From: Mucilaginibacter paludis DSM 18603
GTDB lineage: Bacteria; Bacteroidota; Bacteroidia; Sphingobacteriales; Sphingobacteriaceae
Direction: 5' to 3'
NCBI RefSeq assembly: GCF_000166195.2
Contig: NZ_CM001403.1
Span: 6,032,432-6,096,431 of the forward strand
Length of the DNA stretch: 64,000 nt
The notes below the pieces were generated by a model. It was not told the DNA's origin, searched no databases, and saw nothing but the letters and a program-made list of their open reading frames with translations. The position numbers and the translations under genes were made by a program. Shown one piece after another: positions 9,132-18,349 of this stretch. The first letter of the stretch is position 1; each line of letters opens with the position of its first letter.

Positions 9132-12047
9132 ATGAAATCGGTTACCAAATCATTTGCACTATCTCTTTTACCTGCTGCTTTCGTAACAATTTTGTTATCG
9201 GCATTTGTTAGCAACGATCATCAAATACCACTGGCCGGCAATTGGCGCTTTAAAATTGATTCGCTCGATAAAGGCATTACCGAAAAATGGTTCAGCAAAC
9301 AATTGGACGATCATATCCACTTGCCTGGTTCCATGGCCGAAAATTTAAAAGGGAACGATATTACCTTAAAAACCAAATGGACCGGCAGTATTTACGATAG
9401 CTCGTGGTATTACAATCCGCGTATGGCCAAATACCGGCAGCCCGGTAATATCAAGATCCCCTTCTGGCTCACACCTGCCAAACATTACACTGGCGCGGCC
9501 TGGTATCAAAAAGATGTAAGCATCCCTCAAAGCTGGAAAGGGCAACGCATTTTATTGAATCTGGAGCGCGCCCATACCGAAACGCGTGTTTGGGTTGATG
9601 ATAAAGAAGTAGGGATGCAAAATACCATGGTGGTGGCCCAGGTTTTTGATTTAACACCGTTTATATCGCCCGGCAAGCACACTATTACTCTGCGTATTGA
9701 TAACCGCATTAAAGAGATCAATGTAGGGCAGGATTCGCACAGCCTCACCGACCATACCCAGGGAAACTGGAATGGGGTAGTGGGCAAAATGGAATTAATT
9801 GCCGGAGCTAATACCTGGTTTGATGATATCCAGGTATATCCGGACCTCAAACAAAAAACCGCCCATATTAAGCTGCATCTTAAAAGCAACCAATCGGTTA
9901 ATGCCAAAATTGTTTTATCGGCAGTGAGCTTCAATACGCAACAAGCTTTGAAAGTGGCGCCGGTAACCAAAAGCATTCAACTTAAAAACGGCGAGACCGA
10001 TTTGGATATGGATTTGCCCATGGGCGATAAAATGTTAACCTGGGACGAATTTAACCCCGCTTTATACAAACTTACCGCTCAGTTAACTACAACCAAAGGT
10101 CAGGCCGATGAAAAACAAATTCAGTTTGGCATGCGCGAGTTTAAAGCTGTTGATAAGCACTTTGAAATAAACGGCCGCCCGGTATTTTTACGCGGAACGG
10201 TTAACAACTGCGAGTTCCCGCTTACAGGTTATGCCAATATGGATGTTGGTGCCTGGGAGCGCATATTTAATATTTGTAAGGCAAACGGCCTCAACCATAT
10301 CCGCTTCCATTCGTGGTGCCCTCCTGAGGCTGCGTTTATAGCCGCAGATAAGGTTGGTTTTTACCTGCATGTTGAAGGGCCAAGCTGGGCCAACCACGGC
10401 ACATCCATTGGCGATAAAAAACCTATCGACCAGTTTATTTATGACGAAACCGACCGGATGGACAAAGCTTATGGCAATTATGCCTCCTTCTGTATGATGG
10501 CTTATGGTAACGAACCCCGTGGCCGCCAGGTGGAGTATTTAACCAAATTTGTTGACTACTGGAAAGCCAAAGACAGCCGCCATTTATATACAGGCGCATC
10601 TGTAGGTGGTAGCTGGCCGGTAATACCTAACAACGAATATATGGTGCGCGCTGGTAACAATGCCAGGGGATTAACCTGGAACAGGCAGCCCGAATCGGTA
10701 TCCAACTACGATGAAGATAAAAACTTTAAAGTGCCTTTTGTGGTGCACGAAATGGGGCAATGGTGCGTTTATCCCGATTTTAAAGAAATAAAAAAGTATA
10801 CCGGCGTTTACAGAGCCAAAAATTTCGAACTTTTTCAGGAAGACCTGGCCGACCGGGGAATGGGCGACCAGGCCGAGCAATTTCTGATGGCATCTGGTAA
10901 ACTGCAGGCGCTTTGTTATAAAAATGAAATTGAAAAAGCTTTACGTACGCCCGGTTATGGTGGCTTTCAATTATTATCCTTAAACGATTATCCCGGCCAG
11001 GGAACTGCCCTTATTGGTTTGCTCAATGCTTTTTGGGACGAGAAGGGCTATATCACCGCCAAAGAGTTTGCTCGCTTTTGCAACGCGGTGGTGCCCTTAA
11101 GCCGCATCCCTAAATTTGTTTATACCAACAACGAGGTGTTTAAGGCAGATGCCGAATTGTTTAATTATAGCGCGGCCGAGTTAGCCAACAAAACCGTAAG
11201 CTGGAAAATTACAAACTCAAAAGGATTGGTACTCACTAAGGGTGCTTTTACGGCAAAAAATTATGCTATTGGGAGTTGTATCCCGGTAGGGGCAATCAGC
11301 TATCCGCTGAGTGATGTTAAAGAGGCATCAAAACTAAATCTGGAAATAGCAGTTGAAGGCACAAGCTATGTAAACGATTGGAACTTTTGGGTATATCCCG
11401 AAAAGCTTCCCGAGGTTAAAAATACCGGCGTTTACTACTGCACCACTTTAGATAAGCAAGCCGAAGATGTATTGAACAGCGGTGGCAAGGTATTTTTAAA
11501 CGCCGCCGGTAAAGTGGTAAAAGGGAAAGAGGTTATCCAGAGCCTAACCCCGGTGTTCTGGAATACATCCTGGTTTAAAATGAGGCCGCCACATACCCTG
11601 GGTATTTTATGCGATGAGGCTAACCCGGCCTTTACTAATTTCCCTACCAGCTACCATACCGATTTGCAATGGTGGGATGTGTTGAACAAGGCGCAGGTAA
11701 TGATACTGGAAGATTTCCCCAAAGGATTTAAACCTTTGATACAACCAATAGATACCTGGTTTTTAAACCGCAGGCTGGCATTTTTATTTGAGGCCAAAGT
11801 AGGTAAGGGTAAACTGATCGTTTCGAGCCTTGATCTTTCGGCGGATGTTGATAGTACAAGGCCGGCTTCCAGGCAGTTATATTATAGCCTGCAAAATTAT
11901 ATGCAGTCGGCACAATTTAACCCTTCATCGGCTGTTGATCTCTCCGTAATTAAGGATGTTTTTGAAACCGGATCGAAAGAGAAGTTTACCACTTATACCA
12001 AAGATAGCCCGGATGAACTGAAGCCTAAAGCCCAAAAGAAACCATGA
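9132..12047 (+). CDS. GH2 family glycoside hydrolase
   Basis: Large secreted exo-hydrolase (971 residues) of the beta-galactosidase/beta-glucuronidase family. An N-terminal hydrophobic signal (SLLPAAFVTILLSAFVS) is followed by the sugar-binding jelly roll (LAGNWRFKID..., AAWYQKDVSIPQSWKGQRI), an Ig-like domain (about 235-330), and the TIM barrel starting near FEINGRPVFLRGTVNNCEFP. The acid/base is in MAYGNEP (Glu461) and the nucleophile in VVHEMGQW (Glu540), both intact. The C-terminal 300 residues are longer than in simple GH2 enzymes, with an additional beta-rich region. Its stop overlaps the next start (ATGA), showing translational coupling to the PL11 lyase. It presumably removes a beta-linked side-chain or terminal sugar of RG-I; the sugar is not determinable by eye. 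Confidence 0.92.
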   Translation: MKSVTKSFALSLLPAAFVTILLSAFVSNDHQIPLAGNWRFKIDSLDKGITEKWFSKQLDDHIHLPGSMAENLKGNDITLKTKWTGSIYDSSWYYNPRMAKYRQPGNIKIPFWLTPAKHYTGAAWYQKDVSIPQSWKGQRILLNLERAHTETRVWVDDKEVGMQNTMVVAQVFDLTPFISPGKHTITLRIDNRIKEINVGQDSHSLTDHTQGNWNGVVGKMELIAGANTWFDDIQVYPDLKQKTAHIKLHLKSNQSVNAKIVLSAVSFNTQQALKVAPVTKSIQLKNGETDLDMDLPMGDKMLTWDEFNPALYKLTAQLTTTKGQADEKQIQFGMREFKAVDKHFEINGRPVFLRGTVNNCEFPLTGYANMDVGAWERIFNICKANGLNHIRFHSWCPPEAAFIAADKVGFYLHVEGPSWANHGTSIGDKKPIDQFIYDETDRMDKAYGNYASFCMMAYGNEPRGRQVEYLTKFVDYWKAKDSRHLYTGASVGGSWPVIPNNEYMVRAGNNARGLTWNRQPESVSNYDEDKNFKVPFVVHEMGQWCVYPDFKEIKKYTGVYRAKNFELFQEDLADRGMGDQAEQFLMASGKLQALCYKNEIEKALRTPGYGGFQLLSLNDYPGQGTALIGLLNAFWDEKGYITAKEFARFCNAVVPLSRIPKFVYTNNEVFKADAELFNYSAAELANKTVSWKITNSKGLVLTKGAFTAKNYAIGSCIPVGAISYPLSDVKEASKLNLEIAVEGTSYVNDWNFWVYPEKLPEVKNTGVYYCTTLDKQAEDVLNSGGKVFLNAAGKVVKGKEVIQSLTPVFWNTSWFKMRPPHTLGILCDEANPAFTNFPTSYHTDLQWWDVLNKAQVMILEDFPKGFKPLIQPIDTWFLNRRLAFLFEAKVGKGKLIVSSLDLSADVDSTRPASRQLYYSLQNYMQSAQFNPSSAVDLSVIKDVFETGSKEKFTTYTKDSPDELKPKAQKKP

Positions 12048-14380
12048 TCAATATTGCCAAATATAAATCAATGAATAAGAAGCAACGCCGTTTAACTGAA
12101 CAGTTTAATGCAGGGTTGCAGCGTTTTTCGCGCGGGGAAACACACCCCTGCAGCCGCACTTCCAAACCCGCCCCCTCTCAAGAGGGGATCAAAATAAAAA
12201 CGTTCATTATCAAGGCAATATGCAAAACAAGCGGCGGCCAGAGCGATTCCCCTCTTGAGAGGGGCGGAGGGGTGTGTTCTATGCGAGCGATAGGAAAGCG
12301 CAGTCTGTGTTCTTATCTATTATTGCCCTTTCAGCCGCAATCCAAACCCGCCTCCTCGATAGAGGGAAGTAGAACAAACACGTTCATTTACAATATAATA
12401 TGCAAAGCAAGCAGCGGCCCGCGCGATTCCCCTCTTGAGAGGGGCGGAGGGGTGTGTTCTATACGAGCGATAGGAAAGTGCAACCTGTGTTCTTATAAAA
12501 ACCTTTATATCAAATTCTCCCTTATAACAGCGCTATTATTAGGCTCTAACCTCACTTACGCGCAACGGCAAATGGAAAATTTGGGCCGCGGGGTAATAGC
12601 CATGCGTAAAACAACCGATTCGGTATTTGTAAGCTGGCGTATGCTGGGTACAGATCCGGAAAATATCGCGTTTAACCTTTATCGCCAAACAGGAAGCAAT
12701 AGTCCGGTTAAGCTGAATGCAATACCTCTAACCAAAGGCACTAATTATACCGACGTTAACCCCGATTTTACACAACCCAACGCTTATTTTGTAAAGCCTG
12801 TACTTAACAACAAAGAGCTGGAAGCCAGCAAACCCTGGGTACTGGCAGCCAATGCCGATGTAAGGCAATACTTAAACATCCACTTACAAACACCGGCAGG
12901 GTATACGCCTAACGATGTTTCGCCCGGCGATCTGGATGGCGACGGCGAATACGAACTGGTAGTACACATGGCGGGGCGTGGCCGCGATAACTCGCAGGCC
13001 GGTTTAACAGATCCGCCGATATTGCAGGCCTATAAATTAGATGGTACCCTGTTGTGGACTATCCGGCTCGGCAAAAACATCCGCGAAGGCGCACACTACA
13101 CCCAATTTATGGTTTACGACCTGGATGGCGACGGCCATGCCGAAATTGCTTGCAAAACGGCCGACGGAACTATTGATGGTACCGGAAAAGTAATTGGCGA
13201 CTCGACCAAAGATTACGTTAACCGCCAGCAAACTACTGCAGACGGACGCTCTAACCCGCAATACGGGCGCATCAATACCGGCCCCGAATATTTTACCATA
13301 TTCGACGGGCAAACAGGAGCTGCCTTAGCTACAACCAATTATTTGCCTGGTCGCGGCGATCTGGGTGGCTGGGACGGCGTAGGCGGCAATGGCGGGCATG
13401 ATAGCTATGGTAACCGGTCTGACCGTTTTTTAGCTTGTATAGCCTATCTCGATGGTATACACCCCAGCGTAGTGATGACGCGCGGTTACTATGGCCGTAG
13501 TGTTTTGGCCGCCTGGGATTTCCGCGATCATAAAAAACTAACTTCCCGCTGGATCTTCGATTCAAAAGATGCTAAAAATCCTTTCTCGGGTATGGGCTAC
13601 CACGGTCTTTCGGTTACGGATGTGGATGGCGATGATAAGGACGAAATTATTTTTGGATCGATGGTGGTTAACAGCGATGGCACGGGGCGTTTTTCTACCG
13701 GTTTGCGCCACGGCGATGCCATTCACGTAGGTTATCTTGATCCTGAAAATCCGGACAAGCTGGTGTTCGGCGTGCACGAGATGGCCGGTGGAACCAAAGG
13801 CTGGGGAACTGCCGTTTACGATGCTAAAACCGGCGAGATTATATACAAGAGTGATAAGGATATTGACGTTGGCCGCGGCGTTGCCGAAAATATTGTACCT
13901 GGCTTAAAAGGTGCGCAGATGTGGTGGAACACCGACCCCAATTTACATGACATTAAAGGGAAAATAATTGGGCCCCGACCAAGACAGGTTAATTTTTTAA
14001 GCTGGTGGGATGGCGGTCTGACGCGACAACTGCTGGACGGTAACCAGATTACCAAATATGGTCAGGGCGTTATTTTTGTTGCCCAGGGCTGCGTGTCAGA
14101 TAATGGAACCAAGTCCGATCCTGCACTAAGTGCCGATATACTGGGCGATTGGCGCGAAGAACTGGTGGAGCGCACTCCGGATAATCAAAACCTGCGGGTA
14201 TATACCACTACTATCCCGACCGATTATCGCATTTATACCCTCATGCACGATCCACAATATCGTTTGAGTGTTGCCTGGCAAAATGTTGGTTACAACCAGC
14301 CGCCGCATACCGGTTTTTATTTAGGCTACGGTATGTCGGCCCCGCCAAAACCTAATATTGTATTGGTTAATAAAAAGTAA
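12044..14380 (+). CDS. PL11 rhamnogalacturonan lyase with repeat-derived N-terminal extension
   Basis: The body, from ENLGRGVIAMRKTTDSVFVS onward (about residue 178), is a family 11 rhamnogalacturonan lyase, an eight-bladed propeller that beta-eliminates the RG-I backbone. Support comes from the calcium-type motifs DLDGDGEYEL, DLDGDGHAEI and DVDGDDKDEI, and a C-terminus like PL11 (DPQYRLSVAWQNVGYNQPPH). The open frame begins at an ATG overlapping the preceding GH2 stop. However, the evident signal peptide (IKFSLITALLLGSNLTYAQ) lies about 150 residues in. The intervening stretch is two 180-bp repeat units and reads as low-quality protein. Translation may start inside: an in-frame ATG at 12281 or GTG at 12452 are candidates. 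The usual protein would be about 620 residues. Confidence 0.9.
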   Translation: MINIAKYKSMNKKQRRLTEQFNAGLQRFSRGETHPCSRTSKPAPSQEGIKIKTFIIKAICKTSGGQSDSPLERGGGVCSMRAIGKRSLCSYLLLPFQPQSKPASSIEGSRTNTFIYNIICKASSGPRDSPLERGGGVCSIRAIGKCNLCSYKNLYIKFSLITALLLGSNLTYAQRQMENLGRGVIAMRKTTDSVFVSWRMLGTDPENIAFNLYRQTGSNSPVKLNAIPLTKGTNYTDVNPDFTQPNAYFVKPVLNNKELEASKPWVLAANADVRQYLNIHLQTPAGYTPNDVSPGDLDGDGEYELVVHMAGRGRDNSQAGLTDPPILQAYKLDGTLLWTIRLGKNIREGAHYTQFMVYDLDGDGHAEIACKTADGTIDGTGKVIGDSTKDYVNRQQTTADGRSNPQYGRINTGPEYFTIFDGQTGAALATTNYLPGRGDLGGWDGVGGNGGHDSYGNRSDRFLACIAYLDGIHPSVVMTRGYYGRSVLAAWDFRDHKKLTSRWIFDSKDAKNPFSGMGYHGLSVTDVDGDDKDEIIFGSMVVNSDGTGRFSTGLRHGDAIHVGYLDPENPDKLVFGVHEMAGGTKGWGTAVYDAKTGEIIYKSDKDIDVGRGVAENIVPGLKGAQMWWNTDPNLHDIKGKIIGPRPRQVNFLSWWDGGLTRQLLDGNQITKYGQGVIFVAQGCVSDNGTKSDPALSADILGDWREELVERTPDNQNLRVYTTTIPTDYRIYTLMHDPQYRLSVAWQNVGYNQPPHTGFYLGYGMSAPPKPNIVLVNKK
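12151..12496 (+). repeat. Two tandem palindromic repeat units with a 180-bp period inside the PL11 frame
   Basis: Unit 1 (12151-12316) and unit 2 (12331-12496) share the blocks TCCAAACCCGCC (12161, 12341) and GATTCCCCTCTTGAGAGGGG (12245, 12425), each exactly 180 bases apart, which is 60 codons. Each unit is itself an inverted repeat: CCCTCTCAAGAGGGGA near its left end pairs with TCCCCTCTTGAGAGGGG near its right. Each also carries a GGAGG about 10 bases before ATGCGAGCGATAGG (unit 1) or ATACGAGCGATAGG (unit 2). Confidence 0.92.
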
Positions 14381-14408
14381 TTTTTGAATTGTCTATTGAT
14401 ATCAAGCT

Positions 14409-16745
14409 ATGTTACAATCTATAAAAAATATAAGTTTCGGTTTATTGCTCCTGTCCTCGGTAGCGGCTAAAGCACAAACTGAGAGCGCACGGCAAACTTT
14501 GTTATTCGACAAGGATTGGGCCTTTATTCAAAGCAATGCTACTGGTGCCGAAAAAGCCGTATTTGATGATTCCAAATGGAAAAAAGTTAATGTTCCGCAC
14601 GACTGGAGTATCCTGGGTACGGTAGATCATAATACCCCAAGTGGCCGTGGCGGTGGTTTTTTGCCCTCCGGGATAGGCTGGTACCGTAAGCATTTCGTGC
14701 TGGATGCTGCCGATGCGCAAAAAAATGTATCCATCCAATTTGACGGCATTATGGCCAATAGCGATGTATGGATCAACGGCTATCATTTAGGTAAACGCCC
14801 TTATGGCTATATCAGCCTCAACTATGATCTAACCGGTCACCTCAACTTCGGTAAAGGGAAAATTAATATTATAGCCGTTAAGGCCGATAACAGTATCCAG
14901 CCAGCATCCCGTTACTATACAGGAGCCGGCATTTATCGCCACGTCAATTTAACCATTACCAATCCGCTCCATATCCAAAATTGGGGCTTGTACATCACCA
15001 CGCCTAAAGTAACTGCCGATAAAGCAACCGTACATGTACAAACCACCGTTGTTAATGATTCCAAAGAGAGCAAAAGCTTCGCCCTGAAGCCTCAACTGAT
15101 AGATGCTAAAGGCAACACCGTGAGTGGTAAGACAGAGTTGGCAAACCATACCCTTGCCGCTGGCAAAACCCTGACTATTGACGAAGATATCCAGGTAGAT
15201 AAACCCGAGCTCTGGGATGTAGAAAACCCGGTACTGTACAAGGCGGTTTACCAGGTTATAGTAGCCGGTAAGGTAGTTGATAACCAGGCCGTATCTTTCG
15301 GTATCCGCCAGGCTCAATTTGATGCCCAACAGGGCTTTTTGCTCAATGGCAAAAAAGTAATGATCAAGGGCGTATGCCTCCATCATGATGCCGGTGCCGT
15401 TGGTGCCGCAGTACCTTTAAGCGTATGGGAGCGCCGGTTAAAGCTTTTAAAAGAAGTTGGCGTAAATGGCATCCGCACGTCGCACAACCCGGTAGCACCT
15501 GAGTTTTTAGATCTGTGCGACAGGATGGGTTTTTTGGTGATGGACGAAAACCTTGACACCTGGACAGCAAAAAAACAACATGCCGAAAACGGTTACGCCC
15601 AGTTTTTTAACGATTGGTGGGATAAGGATACCCGCGATATGGTACTGCGCGACAGGAACCATCCGTCGATAGTGATCTATAGCGTAGGTAACGAGATTCA
15701 CGATAATTTGAACGATTCCACAGGGTTTAAAAAATACCGCGACCTGCAAAACCTGGTTCATCAGTATGATTCTTCGAGGCCGGTTACTATGGCTTTGTTC
15801 CGTCCGGCAATTTCAAAAGTTTATACAAATGGTTTGGCGGCCATGATGGATGTTGTTGGCCAAAACTATCGCGAAAACGAATTGCTTGCCGCGCACGCCG
15901 CTCACCCCAATTGGACAGTAGTTGGCACCGAGAACGGCCATAGCCTGCAGGCCTGGCTCGCCCTGCGCGATCATCCTTTTATGGCCGGTCAGTTTTTATG
16001 GACAGGGGTAGATTACCTGGGCGAGGCCGACTGGCCAAACGTAGTGAACGGCCAGGGCCTGTTTGACCGTACAGGCGGTTGGCGGCCCTTAACCTATCAG
16101 CGCCAAAGCTGGTGGGCAACACAGCCGGTAGTGCATATTGTACGTAAACAGGAAAATGCAGGCGTAGGACCGGTGGTTGCCGACTGGACTCCAACCGATT
16201 TTGATACTTATGATGATGCCCGTGTTGAGGTTTATAGCAACTGCGATGAGGTTGAACTGTTTTTAAATGGTAAATCGTTAGGCTCAAAACCCAAGTCTGC
16301 CGACGATTCGCCACGCGACTGGAACGTGACCTATGAGAAAGGAACCATCAAAGCCATCGGAAAAAACAAAGGCCAGGAAGTAGCCTCGGAGGAATTGAAA
16401 ACTGCCGGAGAACCAGCTAAGGTGATCCTATCGGCCGATAAAGCAAAAATTGCTAATAGCTGGGATGATGTTTCTTACGTTACAGCAACCATTGTTGATG
16501 CCAATGGCGTTCCATGCCCAATTGCAGATAGGCTGGTAACCTTCAGCGCTATAGGCGCAGGCTTGGTAACCGCTACGGATAACGGTTCGCTGGCCAACCA
16601 GGAATCGATGATATCGCCATCCAGACACACTTTTAACGGGAAATGCGTTGCTTTAATTAAAGCGAATGCACCTTCGGGTAAAATTGTAGTCAAAGCTACA
16701 GTGCCCGGCCTCGAAAGCGGATCGGTTACTATTGATGTTAAATAG
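14409..16745 (+). CDS. GH2 beta-galactosidase-type enzyme with DUF4982 and Ig-like C-terminus
   Basis: Secreted exo-beta-glycosidase (778 residues) with a signal peptide ending in AKAQ (residue 22). Domain order is the GH2 sugar-binding domain (FDKDWAFIQSN, VNVPHDWSI, GIGWYRKHF, YTGAGIYRHV), the Ig-like domain (about 195-300), the catalytic barrel (about 305-560), a DUF4982 domain (from VEVYSNCDEVELFLNGKSLG) and a final bacterial Ig-like domain. The acid/base is Glu429 in SVGNEIHD and the nucleophile Glu508 in VGTENGHS. It lies 28 bases after PL11 and 11 before the first acetylesterase, within the same operon. Beta-galactosidase action on RG-I galactan side chains is the simplest reading, but beta-glucuronidase or other activity is possible. 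Confidence 0.93.
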   Translation: MLQSIKNISFGLLLLSSVAAKAQTESARQTLLFDKDWAFIQSNATGAEKAVFDDSKWKKVNVPHDWSILGTVDHNTPSGRGGGFLPSGIGWYRKHFVLDAADAQKNVSIQFDGIMANSDVWINGYHLGKRPYGYISLNYDLTGHLNFGKGKINIIAVKADNSIQPASRYYTGAGIYRHVNLTITNPLHIQNWGLYITTPKVTADKATVHVQTTVVNDSKESKSFALKPQLIDAKGNTVSGKTELANHTLAAGKTLTIDEDIQVDKPELWDVENPVLYKAVYQVIVAGKVVDNQAVSFGIRQAQFDAQQGFLLNGKKVMIKGVCLHHDAGAVGAAVPLSVWERRLKLLKEVGVNGIRTSHNPVAPEFLDLCDRMGFLVMDENLDTWTAKKQHAENGYAQFFNDWWDKDTRDMVLRDRNHPSIVIYSVGNEIHDNLNDSTGFKKYRDLQNLVHQYDSSRPVTMALFRPAISKVYTNGLAAMMDVVGQNYRENELLAAHAAHPNWTVVGTENGHSLQAWLALRDHPFMAGQFLWTGVDYLGEADWPNVVNGQGLFDRTGGWRPLTYQRQSWWATQPVVHIVRKQENAGVGPVVADWTPTDFDTYDDARVEVYSNCDEVELFLNGKSLGSKPKSADDSPRDWNVTYEKGTIKAIGKNKGQEVASEELKTAGEPAKVILSADKAKIANSWDDVSYVTATIVDANGVPCPIADRLVTFSAIGAGLVTATDNGSLANQESMISPSRHTFNGKCVALIKANAPSGKIVVKATVPGLESGSVTIDVK

Positions 16746-16756
16746 AATTAAAATCC

Positions 16757-17524
16757 ATGAAGAAGTATGTTTTTTTCTCGCTCCTTGCTTTAGGAGCCTT
16801 GTTTACCGCCTTTAACATTCAGCAAAAGCCGACCTTGTACATGATAGGCGACTCTACCATGCACAATAATGATCAGGACTTATGGGGCTGGGGCACCACC
16901 ATTGCCGATCATCTGGACCTTAACAAAATCAACCTGGTGAACAGCGCAACCGCTGGCCGCAGCACACGCACCTTTGTTAAAGAGGGCCGCTGGGCCAAGG
17001 TAGATTCGGCACTTAAACCCGGCGATTATGTGATTATGGGTTTCGGCCATAACGAAGGTTCAAAGCCCGATACCGGTAAAGCCGGATACCGTGGTGTATT
17101 GAAAGGCATTGGCGACGAGACTATTGATTTAACCAGGAAAGATGGCACCAAAGAAGTAGTGCATACTTATGGCTGGTACCTGCGGAAGTTTATTAAAGAT
17201 ACAAAAGCAAAAGGCGCCACACCTATTGTAGTTTCGATGATACCGCGCAGGGAGTGGGATGCCGCAGGCAAAATTCAGCGCGCAGATAAGGATTATGGAC
17301 TGTGGGCTAAACAAGTTGCCGCACAGGAAGGCGCGGCGTTTGTTGATCTGAACGAGATCACCGCCCAAAAATATGATAAACTGACCCGCGACCAGGTTTT
17401 TGCCTTGTTTGGTAAAGATCATACCCATACCAATAAAGCAGGCGCGGTTATTAATGCCGAATCGTTTGTCGAAGGGCTTAAACAGCAACCTGATGTCACC
17501 TTAAATAACTATCTAAAAAAATAA
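16757..17524 (+). CDS. SGNH-type rhamnogalacturonan acetylesterase (CE12), first copy
   Basis: Secreted esterase (255 residues) that removes acetyl groups from the galacturonate residues of RG-I, which otherwise block lyase and hydrolase attack. A signal peptide covers the first 20 or so residues. SGNH blocks are complete: GDSTMHNN (nucleophile Ser33), a Gly in block II, GFGHNEGS (block III Asn) and DHTHTN (Asp221, His224). The sequence YGWYLRKFIKDTKAKGA is typical of CE12. It is the first of two adjacent family members, spaced 11 bases from genes on both sides. Confidence 0.93.
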   Translation: MKKYVFFSLLALGALFTAFNIQQKPTLYMIGDSTMHNNDQDLWGWGTTIADHLDLNKINLVNSATAGRSTRTFVKEGRWAKVDSALKPGDYVIMGFGHNEGSKPDTGKAGYRGVLKGIGDETIDLTRKDGTKEVVHTYGWYLRKFIKDTKAKGATPIVVSMIPRREWDAAGKIQRADKDYGLWAKQVAAQEGAAFVDLNEITAQKYDKLTRDQVFALFGKDHTHTNKAGAVINAESFVEGLKQQPDVTLNNYLKK

Positions 17525-17535
17525 AATAGATCCTC

Positions 17536-18342
17536 ATGAAATATATCAAAACTAAAGCATCTATCATTGCTTCGTTATTATTGATTTGTTTATTCAGTTC
17601 TTTCGCACTTTTTCAATCAAAGCCCACCTTGTTTTTAATTGGCGATTCCACCGTTAAAAACGGGCAGGATGATGGCCAGAAAAAGGGAGCCGCGGGCCTA
17701 TGGGGTTGGGGGCATTACATGGCAGAGTATTTTGATCTGTCGAAAATTAGCGTGGAGAATGATGCCCTGGGTGGTACCAGCAGCCGTACGTTTATGAACA
17801 ACCCTAAACTGTGGCCAACCGTTTTGGCCAAAATTAAACCGGGCGATTTTGTGATGATGCAATTTGGCCACAACGACTCAAGCCCTGTAAACGACAGCAC
17901 ACGTGCCCGTGGCACCATCAAAGGCAATGGCGAAGAGAGCCAGGCTATTGTGAATATGATCACTAAAAAAGACGAGGTGGTACATAGCTATGGCTGGTAC
18001 CTGCGTAAATTGATAATTGATGCCAAAGCCAAAGGAGCCAGCGTAATTGTATGTTCGCCTATCCCCCGCAATGCTTGGGTTAACGGCAAAATTAAGCGCA
18101 ACGACGACGATTACGGCAAATGGGCCGCCGAAGCTGCCGCGCAGGGCGGTGCAGCATTTTTGCCTTTAAACAAAATTATTGCCGACGATTATGATGCAGA
18201 GGGAGAAGCCAAAGTAAAGTCGACCTATTTTAATACCGATGCCACGCATACCATAGAGGCAGGTGCTAAATTTAACACAACAGCGGTAATACAAGGCATA
18301 AAAGGTTTAAAAGATAGTAAGTTAAGTAACTACCTTAAATAG
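17536..18342 (+). CDS. SGNH-type rhamnogalacturonan acetylesterase (CE12), second copy
   Basis: Paralogue of the preceding gene (268 residues). It has a hydrophobic N-terminal signal (IIASLLLICLFSSFALF), nucleophile Ser38 in GDSTVKNG, FGHNDSSP in block III and DATHTIEAGA (Asp235, His238). Both copies share WGWG, the YGWYLRK motif and the terminal NYLK, but they differ over most of their length. This argues for an old duplication with division of labour, perhaps O-2 versus O-3 acetyl groups; that split is an inference. Spacing of 11 and 7 bases places it firmly in the operon. Confidence 0.93.
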   Translation: MKYIKTKASIIASLLLICLFSSFALFQSKPTLFLIGDSTVKNGQDDGQKKGAAGLWGWGHYMAEYFDLSKISVENDALGGTSSRTFMNNPKLWPTVLAKIKPGDFVMMQFGHNDSSPVNDSTRARGTIKGNGEESQAIVNMITKKDEVVHSYGWYLRKLIIDAKAKGASVIVCSPIPRNAWVNGKIKRNDDDYGKWAAEAAAQGGAAFLPLNKIIADDYDAEGEAKVKSTYFNTDATHTIEAGAKFNTTAVIQGIKGLKDSKLSNYLK

Positions 18343-18349
18343 TAAACAG

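Noticed and set aside
9527..9976. A 149-codon open frame on the - strand inside the first GH2 gene.
   Set aside because: Antisense to the GH2 sugar-binding domain; the product looks random.
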